Positions 7,200 through 13,537 of a stretch of DNA of 21,634 bases are shown here, piece after piece. Positions within the stretch are counted from its first letter, which is position 1. The number at the start of each line of letters is the position of its first letter. The notes beneath the pieces were generated by a model. The model did no database searches, was not told the origin of the DNA, and worked only from the letters and a program-made list of their open reading frames with translations. The position numbers and the translations under genes are program-made. The stretch covers positions 1 through 21,634 of the forward strand of contig JAEYSJ010000174.1 in NCBI GenBank assembly GCA_023434855.1. The letters run 5' to 3'. Source of the stretch: Bacillota bacterium. Lineage in GTDB: Bacteria; Bacillota_C; Negativicutes; JAEYSJ01.

Positions 7200-7471
7200 C
7201 TTGGCCATATAACCAGGTTCACTCTTCGACTCACGATAAACACTACCGCGAGTGGAAATCCAAACTTCCGGACACCAGGCCGAAACAAAAATGCAGGTGA
7301 AAAACGGAAAATCTTTGTCCTCGGCGACTAGATCCAGCGCCAAGAACCAAGTATATGGTTAAAATTCCTCTACTAAGCGCTATACCAATAGTCATGGTTT
7401 TCCGCCCGACGAGTACGGAGTACATTGAAAGCGAACCGATCATCCTGATTGTCCCTATACTGATTAAATGA
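7200..7471 (+). pseudogene. Degenerate C-terminus of a secretin gene
   Basis: Plus-strand DNA here matches the 3' end of the intact secretin at 8565-9611. In successive frames it reads SGNPNFR, then VKNGK, then FVLGD-stop-IQRQE, then TKYMVKIPLLSAIPIVMVFR and PTSTEYIESEPIILIVPILIK, ending at TGA 7469-7471. The intact gene has SGNPNIR, VKNGE, IVLGGLLQRQE, TKDMIKFPLLGDIPIVGQFF and ESELIILITPKLLD. At least two frameshifts and one stop separate the pieces, so it is dead. The stretch 7020-7200 before it is AT-rich and shows nothing recognisable. The relic ends 20 bases before the next gene and indicates that a second secretin once stood here. Confidence 0.85.
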
Positions 7472-7491
7472 GGACGAAAGGTGCGATGGTG

Positions 7492-8313
7492 ATGAAACGC
7501 GTTATAATAATAGCATCATTTGTGCTGGGATTTTTAGTTGCTCCGGCACAGGCTGGTGCCCTGAATAATGCCAATCTAGTTTTGTGGTGGACACCAGTTA
7601 TTTATCAGCAGGATGATGGCCTAAACCCCATGGCGCGGGAAAACGTTTTTACGGCAGTAAATTATGATAAAGATTGGCGAGCAAATAACAATTGGGATAA
7701 CCTGCCGTACTATCCACCGAGTCCGTCGGTGTATTATTCTCTGGTGGAAAGCGACACGCATTATTTTATCGGCTATTATCTTTATTATCCCCGCCATACA
7801 AGCGGGAGTAAGCATGAACATGATATGATCGGAGCGCTGGTTGTCGTGAAAAAAGGTTCGGATAATTTCGGGCAGCTTGAATTGCTCTTAACTTACAGTA
7901 ATGATGAGTGGCATAAACGGAGTAGTTCTCACGTGTGCTGCGAGAGCAATCATCCTATCCTGAAAATCAGCACAGGCACGCACGAAATAGCAAATGAAAG
8001 AGCGCAGGTAGGCGGCGCTTATCCCTTGCCTCTGCCTGGTAGTACCATTGGTACAATTAGAGAACGCGGCGGTTACCAGTTATTAGACCTTCAGGAATTA
8101 TGGCAGCACCGCAACGATATCGGTCAGAACCGCACGTTTAACCGCTGGGGTTACTTTGACAGTAATTCCCGTCTCAATACCTCTGCACCGTGGGTGTGGG
8201 AATATCGCCGGATTAACTGGTTAGCAAGACCGGCTGAATTGGTACAGCATATTCAGGGAAATGGAAATAAGCCGGTGACTTATATTAGCAATCCGTATAT
8301 TGGCGCACAGTAA
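7492..8313 (+). CDS. Secreted protein of unknown function, Vps62-like fold suspected
   Basis: A protein of about 273 residues with a clear signal peptide (MKRVIIIASFVLGFLVAPAQA, cleavage before GALNN). The mature part is rich in Trp and Tyr: LVLWWTPVIYQQDD, DTHYFIGYYLYYPRH and SGSKHEHDMIGALVVVKKG, with later WVWEYRRINW. The pattern (W-P near the start, a Y-rich strand, then an H-E-H/N-D motif and hydrophobic strands) resembles proteins annotated as Vps62-like or HEHD-type secreted proteins; their biochemical role is unknown to me. The paired histidines and acidic residues could bind a metal (inference). GAAAGG 10 bases before the ATG at 7492 favours that start; an ATG at 7468 or 7486 is also in frame. 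It lies directly after a dead secretin end and upstream of an intact secretin, so it may have been a passenger of that export locus. Confidence 0.7.
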   Translation: MKRVIIIASFVLGFLVAPAQAGALNNANLVLWWTPVIYQQDDGLNPMARENVFTAVNYDKDWRANNNWDNLPYYPPSPSVYYSLVESDTHYFIGYYLYYPRHTSGSKHEHDMIGALVVVKKGSDNFGQLELLLTYSNDEWHKRSSSHVCCESNHPILKISTGTHEIANERAQVGGAYPLPLPGSTIGTIRERGGYQLLDLQELWQHRNDIGQNRTFNRWGYFDSNSRLNTSAPWVWEYRRINWLARPAELVQHIQGNGNKPVTYISNPYIGAQ

Positions 8314-8425
8314 CCGGAATTGCCGTGACTCTCACCGAAGGGAATATATAACTTATATAACTGTAATCGCATTGACAGCACTTTTCTTACATCACCATAC
8401 ATAAGGAGTCCGGTAAGTTTAAAAT

Positions 8426-8452
8426 AGAGCTGGTACTGTACTGGCTCTTTTA
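8426..8452 (+). terminator. Weak hairpin with T-run after the secreted protein gene
   Basis: AGAGC (8426-8430) pairs with GCTCT (8444-8448), followed by TTTTA. The stem is short, so this is a tentative terminator. An isolated TAAGGAG (8401-8407) just before it has no start codon. Confidence 0.4.
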
Positions 8453-8564
8453 CTTTGACACCAAAACCGGTACTGCTGCGTACCGCAAAAATCCACTTTT
8501 TGCGTCAATGCCGACAGGCATATTCAAATAGCTGTCTGCTTTTCTATAGAAACGAGGTGAGAAA

Positions 8565-9611
8565 ATGCTTTTGCGAAATTATCGAAGAACCGCGTTCTGT
8601 GCATTTATTACGGTATTGTTTATTTTTGCGCTGCCGTTTGCCGCTTTGGCCGACCCGACGAATGACGGGACGCCTCCAGCCGCTGCCGATGCGCCGCCGG
8701 CAGGGATTCTGAACAATCCACCGGACGACAAATCGGCACAGGCACCGGCAAATACCGGGCTGTCTCCGGTAGTCATCAAGCTGGAATATGTAAAGGCCGA
8801 CCAGGTGAAACCCCTGCTCGCCGCTTTATTTCCGGATAACCGGATCAGGGCGGAATTTATTAACGGCTTGCTGGTGATGGCCGGCAGCGAGGAGGACTGC
8901 GCCATGGTTAAAGACATGCTGGCTAAGATTGATGTCGCGCCGAAGCAGGTCATTTTTGAAGCTGAAGCGGTCGAGCTATCGCGGGACGATACCAGAAACA
9001 TCGGCATCGACTGGGGGGCAGTCACCGCCTTGCCGGGCACGGCTGCGACCGATGGCAGTTCTTTTCGCCTCGAACTCGGTGTTCCGAACCATTCGCAATA
9101 CGGCGTCAATGTATCGGCCAAGATTCACCAACTGGTGGAAAACAAAAAAGGACGGCTGCTGGCCAGCCCGCGCATCGCCGTGCTTGATGGACAGACCGCG
9201 CAAATTCTCATCGGAGACAAGCTGGCGGTGGAAAGTACGCAAATTTCCAGCAACACGACCGTCACCACGGTCACCTACGTGGAAGTGGGCATCAAACTGG
9301 AAGTAACGCCCACCATCCATGAGAACGGCACCATAACCACCCATATCAAGCCGGAGGTCAGCAATAAAACGGACACCACCAGCAGCGGCAACCCCAACAT
9401 CCGAATACGCCAGGCCGAAACAACGCTGCGGGTAAAAAACGGCGAAACAATCGTACTTGGCGGCCTGCTCCAGCGCCAGGAAACCAAGGATATGATCAAA
9501 TTTCCGCTATTGGGTGATATCCCGATCGTCGGACAGTTTTTTCGCTCGACAAACAAGGAAAAAACCGAAAGCGAGCTAATTATTCTGATTACGCCGAAAC
9601 TGTTAGATTAG
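8565..9611 (+). CDS. Short orphan secretin (GspD/PilQ superfamily)
   Basis: A 348-residue outer-membrane channel protein of the secretin family. Residues 1-29 are a signal peptide ending ALA before DP, and 30-66 a Pro/Ala-rich linker. About 68-128 form one N-domain-like module (VVIKLEYVKADQVKPLLAAL followed by LLVMAGSEEDCAMVKDMLAKID). About 130-348 form the secretin domain, with GRLLASPRIAVLDGQTAQIL, VEVGIKLEVTPTI, ETIVLGGLLQ, FPLLGDIPIVGQFF and ESELIILITPKLLD, all hallmark segments. It is much shorter than type II or type IV pilus secretins (usually 600 residues or more), having a single N-domain. No pilus or type II genes are next to it. GAGGTGAG 5 bases before the ATG supports the start. 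A decayed paralogue precedes it at 7200-7471. It could form a minimal export pore or work with distant partners. Confidence 0.9.
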   Translation: MLLRNYRRTAFCAFITVLFIFALPFAALADPTNDGTPPAAADAPPAGILNNPPDDKSAQAPANTGLSPVVIKLEYVKADQVKPLLAALFPDNRIRAEFINGLLVMAGSEEDCAMVKDMLAKIDVAPKQVIFEAEAVELSRDDTRNIGIDWGAVTALPGTAATDGSSFRLELGVPNHSQYGVNVSAKIHQLVENKKGRLLASPRIAVLDGQTAQILIGDKLAVESTQISSNTTVTTVTYVEVGIKLEVTPTIHENGTITTHIKPEVSNKTDTTSSGNPNIRIRQAETTLRVKNGETIVLGGLLQRQETKDMIKFPLLGDIPIVGQFFRSTNKEKTESELIILITPKLLD

Positions 9612-9787
9612 TAAGCGGACTGCCAAGGGGACGGTATTGACGACAACAAAGATATCCCTCTTCAATATGAAGTAAATATAATTATCAAGGCTGTAAGGAT
9701 ATCAAGATATGCTAAAAGACGTAAATGTGTCAAATAACCCCGTTCCCGTAGCACTCAGAAATGGGTTAAAAAAATTCACCGAATTGC

Positions 9788-9816
9788 TTGCCGAATGCAA
9801 GTATTTAATATATAAT
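9788..9816 (+). promoter_or_regulatory. marR-type gene promoter with overlapping operator
   Basis: TTGCCG (-35, 9788-9793), a 17-bp spacer and TATAAT (9811-9816) form a strong promoter 22 bp before the regulator start. The -35 region is overlapped by the dyad CTTGC-CGAAT-GCAAG (9787-9801), whose core TTGC-N5-GCAA recurs at 10297-10309. This placement fits autorepression by the MarR protein. Confidence 0.65.
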
Positions 9817-9837
9817 AAATTCCAATGAGGTGATGTA

Positions 9838-10266
9838 ATGGAAGACAACCTGCGGGAGCTTATGCAAAATATTTTTCGTAAACTAGGTATGATGAATACC
9901 GAGTGCTATTGCTGTAACCAGGAGATATCTGTTGTCCAGGGCTATATTCTATACGAGATAAGCAAGCTTAAAGAACCGTCGATACAACAGGTATCAGACA
10001 TTCTGAATATGGACATTACAACTTTTAGCCGCCAGGTAAAATCATTGACGGAAAAAGGTCTTGTGCAGAAGGTAAACTTGCTGGAGGACCGCCGGGTAAC
10101 CATTCTTTCTCTTACTTCGCGGGGAAAAGAGGTGGAACGCGAGATCGACGACCATATCAAAGCTTATATCGATCAAATATTCTCCCAATTTACTAATTTC
10201 GAGAAAGATACTATTGTCCGTTCTCTAAAATTGTTAGACAAAGCCATTTCCAAGCCTTGCTGTTAA
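9838..10266 (+). CDS. MarR-family transcriptional regulator with cysteine clusters
   Basis: A 142-residue winged-helix protein. The HTH and wing occupy about residues 49-95 (SIQQVSDILNMDITTFSRQV, then KGLVQKVNLLEDRRVTILSLTSRGK), the classic MarR DRR wing motif. Helices at both ends would form the dimer interface. Unusually it has C23, C25 and C26 (ECYCC) in the first helix region and a terminal CC (141-142), suggesting sensing of a thiol-reactive agent, metal(loid) or redox state (inference). GAGGTGATGTA precedes the ATG. Matching dyads at its own promoter and before the next gene suggest it controls both itself and the radical SAM gene. Confidence 0.88.
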   Translation: MEDNLRELMQNIFRKLGMMNTECYCCNQEISVVQGYILYEISKLKEPSIQQVSDILNMDITTFSRQVKSLTEKGLVQKVNLLEDRRVTILSLTSRGKEVEREIDDHIKAYIDQIFSQFTNFEKDTIVRSLKLLDKAISKPCC

Positions 10267-10288
10267 CTTACCGAGTATTTTTTTTGCC

Positions 10289-10315
10289 ATATTATTTGCA
10301 TTATGCAAATAATAT
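10289..10315 (+). promoter_or_regulatory. Palindromic operator upstream of the radical SAM gene
   Basis: A perfect dyad with 12-base arms (ATATTATTTGCA, 10289-10300, and TGCAAATAATAT, 10304-10315) around TTA. The core TTGC-N5-GCAA equals the one at the regulator's own promoter. It lacks a downstream T-run, so an operator is more likely than a terminator. Confidence 0.65.
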
Positions 10316-10360
10316 AAGAGGGTGAAGATAGCTCGTGATCGGGCTATCGGAGGAGAAGTT

Positions 10361-10396
10361 ATGAAAAGATTCATGAAAGGGTTGATGACATGCTAA
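10361..10396 (+). CDS. Short leader ORF (MKRFMKGLMTC) overlapping the radical SAM start
   Basis: An 11-codon ORF has the strongest ribosome site of the region (GGAGGAG, 7 bases before its ATG). Its last codons overlap the start codon of the next gene (stop at 10394-10396, next ATG at 10390-10392), so it could couple translation or act as a leader peptide. A small stem (ATAGC with GCTAT) lies just upstream. No homology is recognised; the ORF could also be fortuitous. Confidence 0.4.
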   Translation: MKRFMKGLMTC

Positions 10397-11769
10397 AGGG
10401 CCAGAGTAACATTCTGACAACTACAGAAAGCGTATGCCCAGATTGTTTGCGACGGATCCCGGCCTTTCGGGTTGCTTATGATGACAGAATTTATTTGGAA
10501 AAAACCTGTCCAGAGCATGGCTTTTTCCGAGTGCTCATTTGGCAGGGTAAACCGGCCTATTCATCCTGGTCCCGACCGAAAATACCTTCCCAGCCAGTAA
10601 ACTGTGCGACTACAGTAAAAGAGGGCTGCCCTTTTGACTGCGGTCTTTGTCCCGAGCACCGGCAGCATAGTTGCTGTGTGCTGTTGGAGGTTACCCAACG
10701 ATGTAACCTAAACTGTCCTGTCTGTTTTGCAGCAACGGGTGATTCGTCAGATCCAGACCCCGGATTGGAAAAAATCAAAGACTGGTATCAAATGCTTATG
10801 AATAGCGGTGGTCCGTTTAATATCCAACTCTCGGGTGGTGAGCCAACCCTGCGGCACGACTTGCCTAAGATTGTTGCTTTAGGCAAGTCAATGGGCTTTA
10901 CATTCATTCAGGTCAACACTAACGGTTTACGGTTGGCAGATGACGCGCAATATGTGAGACAGCTCAATCAAGAGGGATTGGACTGCGTTTTTCTCCAGTT
11001 TGACGGAACGGAGGATGCTATCTATACAAAACTGCGGGGAAGACCGATGCTGTCTGATAAGATCAGGGCAATTGCCCGATGCAGAGAGTTTGATTTAGGA
11101 GTTATCTTAGTACCCACACTGGTGCCTGGCGTCAATTTTGACGACATTGGCAGCATTCTTAGGTTTGCTATTGAGAATATGCCGGTAGTGCGGGGAGTGC
11201 ATTTCCAGCCAATCAGTTATTTTGGACGGTATGACCGAATATCGGTCGAAGCGGAACGGATTACCATTCCTGCTGTTTTACAGGCCATAGAGCATCAGAC
11301 CGGCGGGTTGATGAAAGTGGCCAATTTTCACCCGCCAGGTGGGGAGAATGCCTATTGCTCGTTTAACGGCAACTTTTTGCTAATGCCGGATAACTCCTTA
11401 AAACCGTTGGCGGCGGAAGGCTCCGATCGCTGCTGCACACCACGTGTAGCTGCAGAAGGAGCTAAGCAGGCCCGGGAGTTTGTGGCCGGGCAGTGGCGGG
11501 CACCCGATAAAAGAGGGACAACGGTAGGGTGCAATACCGGGGTACAAACGACTCCTTCGGAGAATATAAGCAGTCTGGATGATTTTCTTGAACGGGTTAA
11601 TACCTATAAACTCGCTGTTTCCGGTATGACCTTTCAAGACGCCTGGAACCTGGATTTGGAGCGGCTAAAAGAATGCTTTATTCATGTTGTCAGCCCCGAT
11701 TCAAGGATCATTCCTTTTTGCGCCTACAACCTTACCGGTAAGAAAGGACAAACTCTTTACAGAGGGTAG
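10390..11769 (+). CDS. Radical SAM enzyme of the MJ0619/TrsS-like group
   Basis: A 459-residue protein whose radical SAM motif C105-x3-C109-x2-C112 (RCNLNCPVCFA) holds the [4Fe-4S] cluster that cleaves S-adenosylmethionine. LSGGEPTLRHDLP is the SAM-binding GGE motif. Before the core are two metal-site-like segments: C16-x2-C19 with C40 and H43 (KTCPEHG), and GCPFDCGLCPEHRQHSCC (about 79-96). This N-terminal arrangement is typical of MJ0619-type enzymes (lipid or cofactor C-C bond or methylation chemistry) and of the radical SAM proteins called TrsS, which I recall as often lying near MarR-type regulators. FLQFDGTEDAIYTKLRGRP and GVHFQPISYFGRY are conserved blocks of that group. AAAGGG 9 bases upstream can serve as ribosome site. 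The substrate is unknown. Confidence 0.82.
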   Translation: MLKGQSNILTTTESVCPDCLRRIPAFRVAYDDRIYLEKTCPEHGFFRVLIWQGKPAYSSWSRPKIPSQPVNCATTVKEGCPFDCGLCPEHRQHSCCVLLEVTQRCNLNCPVCFAATGDSSDPDPGLEKIKDWYQMLMNSGGPFNIQLSGGEPTLRHDLPKIVALGKSMGFTFIQVNTNGLRLADDAQYVRQLNQEGLDCVFLQFDGTEDAIYTKLRGRPMLSDKIRAIARCREFDLGVILVPTLVPGVNFDDIGSILRFAIENMPVVRGVHFQPISYFGRYDRISVEAERITIPAVLQAIEHQTGGLMKVANFHPPGGENAYCSFNGNFLLMPDNSLKPLAAEGSDRCCTPRVAAEGAKQAREFVAGQWRAPDKRGTTVGCNTGVQTTPSENISSLDDFLERVNTYKLAVSGMTFQDAWNLDLERLKECFIHVVSPDSRIIPFCAYNLTGKKGQTLYRG

Positions 11770-11801
11770 GTAGCATAATATGAGTATGATGGTATAATCT
11801 T

Positions 11802-11821
11802 CCCCAATAACGCTTTTGGGG
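11802..11821 (+). terminator. Small hairpin after the radical SAM gene
   Basis: CCCCAA (11802-11807) pairs with TTGGGG (11816-11821) 32 bases past the stop. There is no clear T-run, so terminator function is uncertain. Confidence 0.35.
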
Positions 11822-11909
11822 ATGTATATCTCGATTGCATTTGCCGGGGAAACTGCCAAAAACAGAAAAACTGCTTTTATATTCCGGGGTGGTCAAAACA
11901 ATTAAATCA

Positions 11910-11981
11910 GGCCCAACGGGAGCATCACTTTCGCTAAGTGGGGTAGTTCCAACGAAGTAGCAGCTATGCTCCCATTGGGCC
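11910..11981. other. Long stem closing a branched structure (candidate structured RNA)
   Basis: The arms 11910-11925 and 11966-11981 pair over 16 positions with one mismatch (left arm GGCCCAACGGGAGCAT). They enclose about 40 bases with an inner hairpin CACTT-TCGCT-AAGTG (11926-11940). The region lies in a gap of more than 300 bp with no intact gene. It could be a cis-regulatory RNA for the downstream module or a small palindromic repeat; no known riboswitch class was recognised. Confidence 0.4.
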
Positions 11982-11990
11982 AAATAAATA

Positions 11991-12025
11991 AACATTTCTC
12001 TAAAAGATTGAGAGATGTTTTCTAT
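11991..12025 (+). terminator. Hairpin with T-rich tail before the TudS-like remnant
   Basis: A 10-bp stem (AACATTTCTC 11991-12000 with GAGAGATGTT 12010-12019, one G-T pair) has a 9-base loop followed by TTTCTATTT. It fits a weak intrinsic terminator or attenuator. Confidence 0.4.
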
Positions 12026-12106
12026 TTCATACTTTTGGGTGATGTGCAAAATAACAATTGCTGTAAAATTAAAAGTAAGTAAATTGAAAAAGCAAGGAGG
12101 ATAAAA

Positions 12107-12298
12107 ATGGAAAAAAGCAAAAACAACAAAAACAAGCACTCCTGTCTTTAAAAATGCTCGTAGTAAAAAGGTTATCATTATTGCACATTGCGCATTGAAC
12201 CAGAATGCAAGATAGACTCTTGTGCTATATCGCCCGCTGTTATTCCTCAGGTTGCGGAGGCGCTGATGAAACGTCAAATTAGAATTGGCATCGCATAA
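12107..12298 (+). pseudogene. Frameshifted, truncated TudS-like (DUF523-related) gene remnant
   Basis: A strong ribosome site (AAGGAGG, 6 bases upstream) precedes an ATG at 12107 whose frame stops after 14 codons. Removing one A from the A6 run at 12110-12118 opens a frame reading STPVFKNARSKKVIIIAHCA then LNQNA. A second shift near 12207 continues as IDSCAISPAVIPQVAEALMK and RQIRIGIA, ending at TAA 12296-12298. The AHC-LNQNA start and the PAVIPQ...IGI segment are typical of small cysteine proteins related to thiouracil desulfidase TudS, which I recall often sitting beside 2-hydroxyacyl-CoA-dehydratase-like genes. The rest of the family domain is missing. It was probably once the first gene of the following operon. 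Confidence 0.65.
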
Positions 12299-12396
12299 AG
12301 CTTAGATACCATTATCCAAACTGTTTGAACACAAGAAAAAAGATTGAACAAAAAATAAAAAATTTGTTGTTAATTTTTAAAGGAGAGGAAATTTCG

Positions 12397-13533
12397 ATGG
12401 GACATATCGTAAACACCAAAGAAGAGGTTTACAGGGCATTGGCTGAACGCCTAAACAAAAATCCGGTAGGTACGCCAATAAATGAAAGCCTGATGGAAAT
12501 ACTCTACCGTCTCTATACTGAGAGCGAGGCTGAAGTGGGTAGCAAATTTCACTTGGTTCCGATGACGATAAATATGATATCTGGCATTATCGGCATGAAA
12601 GAAGAACCATTAAAAAAGATACTGGACGACATGGCTGAAAAAGGACTGGTAGTGGACATTCCCCGCCGAGATGATACTTACTATCTGCTGACTCCAATGG
12701 TTCACGGGTTCTTTGAGTTTACCTTCATGCGTGCGAGAGACGAAGTGAATATGAGAGAGCTAGCCGAATTATTTTCAAAGTATTTTCAATCTCCAGGTGT
12801 GGGAGCAGAAATTGTCGGCGGCGAGACTAAGATATATCGGACGCTGGTGTACGAAAGCATTATACCCGCTGCAGTGGAAACAGAAGTTTTAACATATGAA
12901 AAGGCATCGGAAATTATCCGACAATCCGGGGGTGGTGCAATTGGCCTGTGCAACTGCCGGCACTTCGCTCTTCATTTGGGACAGCCTTGCAAGATAAATG
13001 CACCGATGGAGGTGTGTACCTCTTTAGGTGATTTAGGAGAGTGGGTTGCGCGCAGAGGAATGGGCAAGCCAGCCACAGTAGATGACCTGTTGCGAGTGCT
13101 GGATCAAACAGAAAAGCTAGGATTGGTTCATATATGTGACAATGTGCTTAACCAACCGGCCTATCTCTGTCATTGTTGCGGCTGCTGCTGCAATGCTCTG
13201 CGGCCAGCTAAACATGGATTTTTCTTTACCCATCCCAGTAATTTCATTCCGGCTTTAGATTCGGAAAGTTGTATTGGGTGTGGCGCATGCATTGATAAGT
13301 GCCACATTGATGCCATTGTCATGCGTGAAAGTGGAGGGGGAGTTAACGTACCGGAGGTTAATAAGCAAAAATGTCTTGGGTGTGGCGTTTGCGCCTCAGC
13401 CTGTCCTAGCCATGCACTGACTATGTCCCGTCGGTTGACCTTACATATCCCTCCGATAGATAAAACGGAGAAATTAATCCGCACCGCTAGAGAAAAGGGT
13501 AAAATGGACTATTTCAAACTTGGTCCGGTATAA
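12397..13533 (+). CDS. Winged-helix/4Fe-4S dicluster ferredoxin-like protein
   Basis: A 378-residue hybrid. Residues about 1-130 look like a winged-helix fold (FHLVPMTINMISGIIGMKEE followed by KKILDDMAEKGLVVDIPRR). The centre has extra cysteines (GLCNCRHFALHLGQPC; ICDNVLNQPAYLCHCCGCCC). About 290-350 carry two ferredoxin motifs, CIGCGACIDKC and CLGCGVCASACP, each able to bind a [4Fe-4S] cluster. It should be a cytoplasmic low-potential electron carrier, most simply the donor to the ATP-dependent activase two genes downstream (inference from order). AAAGGAGAGG 8-10 bases before the ATG at 12397 sets the start; an upstream in-frame codon at 12325 lacks such a site. The next gene begins 4 bases after its stop, so the genes are co-translated. 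It has no simple family name that I recognise. Confidence 0.82.
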   Translation: MGHIVNTKEEVYRALAERLNKNPVGTPINESLMEILYRLYTESEAEVGSKFHLVPMTINMISGIIGMKEEPLKKILDDMAEKGLVVDIPRRDDTYYLLTPMVHGFFEFTFMRARDEVNMRELAELFSKYFQSPGVGAEIVGGETKIYRTLVYESIIPAAVETEVLTYEKASEIIRQSGGGAIGLCNCRHFALHLGQPCKINAPMEVCTSLGDLGEWVARRGMGKPATVDDLLRVLDQTEKLGLVHICDNVLNQPAYLCHCCGCCCNALRPAKHGFFFTHPSNFIPALDSESCIGCGACIDKCHIDAIVMRESGGGVNVPEVNKQKCLGCGVCASACPSHALTMSRRLTLHIPPIDKTEKLIRTAREKGKMDYFKLGPV

Positions 13534-13537
13534 AAAG

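Noticed and set aside
9709..9828. 39-codon ORF just before the marR-type gene
   Set aside because: The regulator's promoter and operator lie inside it, the ribosome site is weak and no family is recognised.
11732..12277. Minus-strand ORF of 181 codons across the intergenic region
   Set aside because: It lies antisense to the TudS-like remnant and the long hairpin, has no ribosome site, and its hydrophobic stretches come from AT-rich noncoding DNA. One segment (LIVLTTPEY) resembles flavin reductases only by chance.
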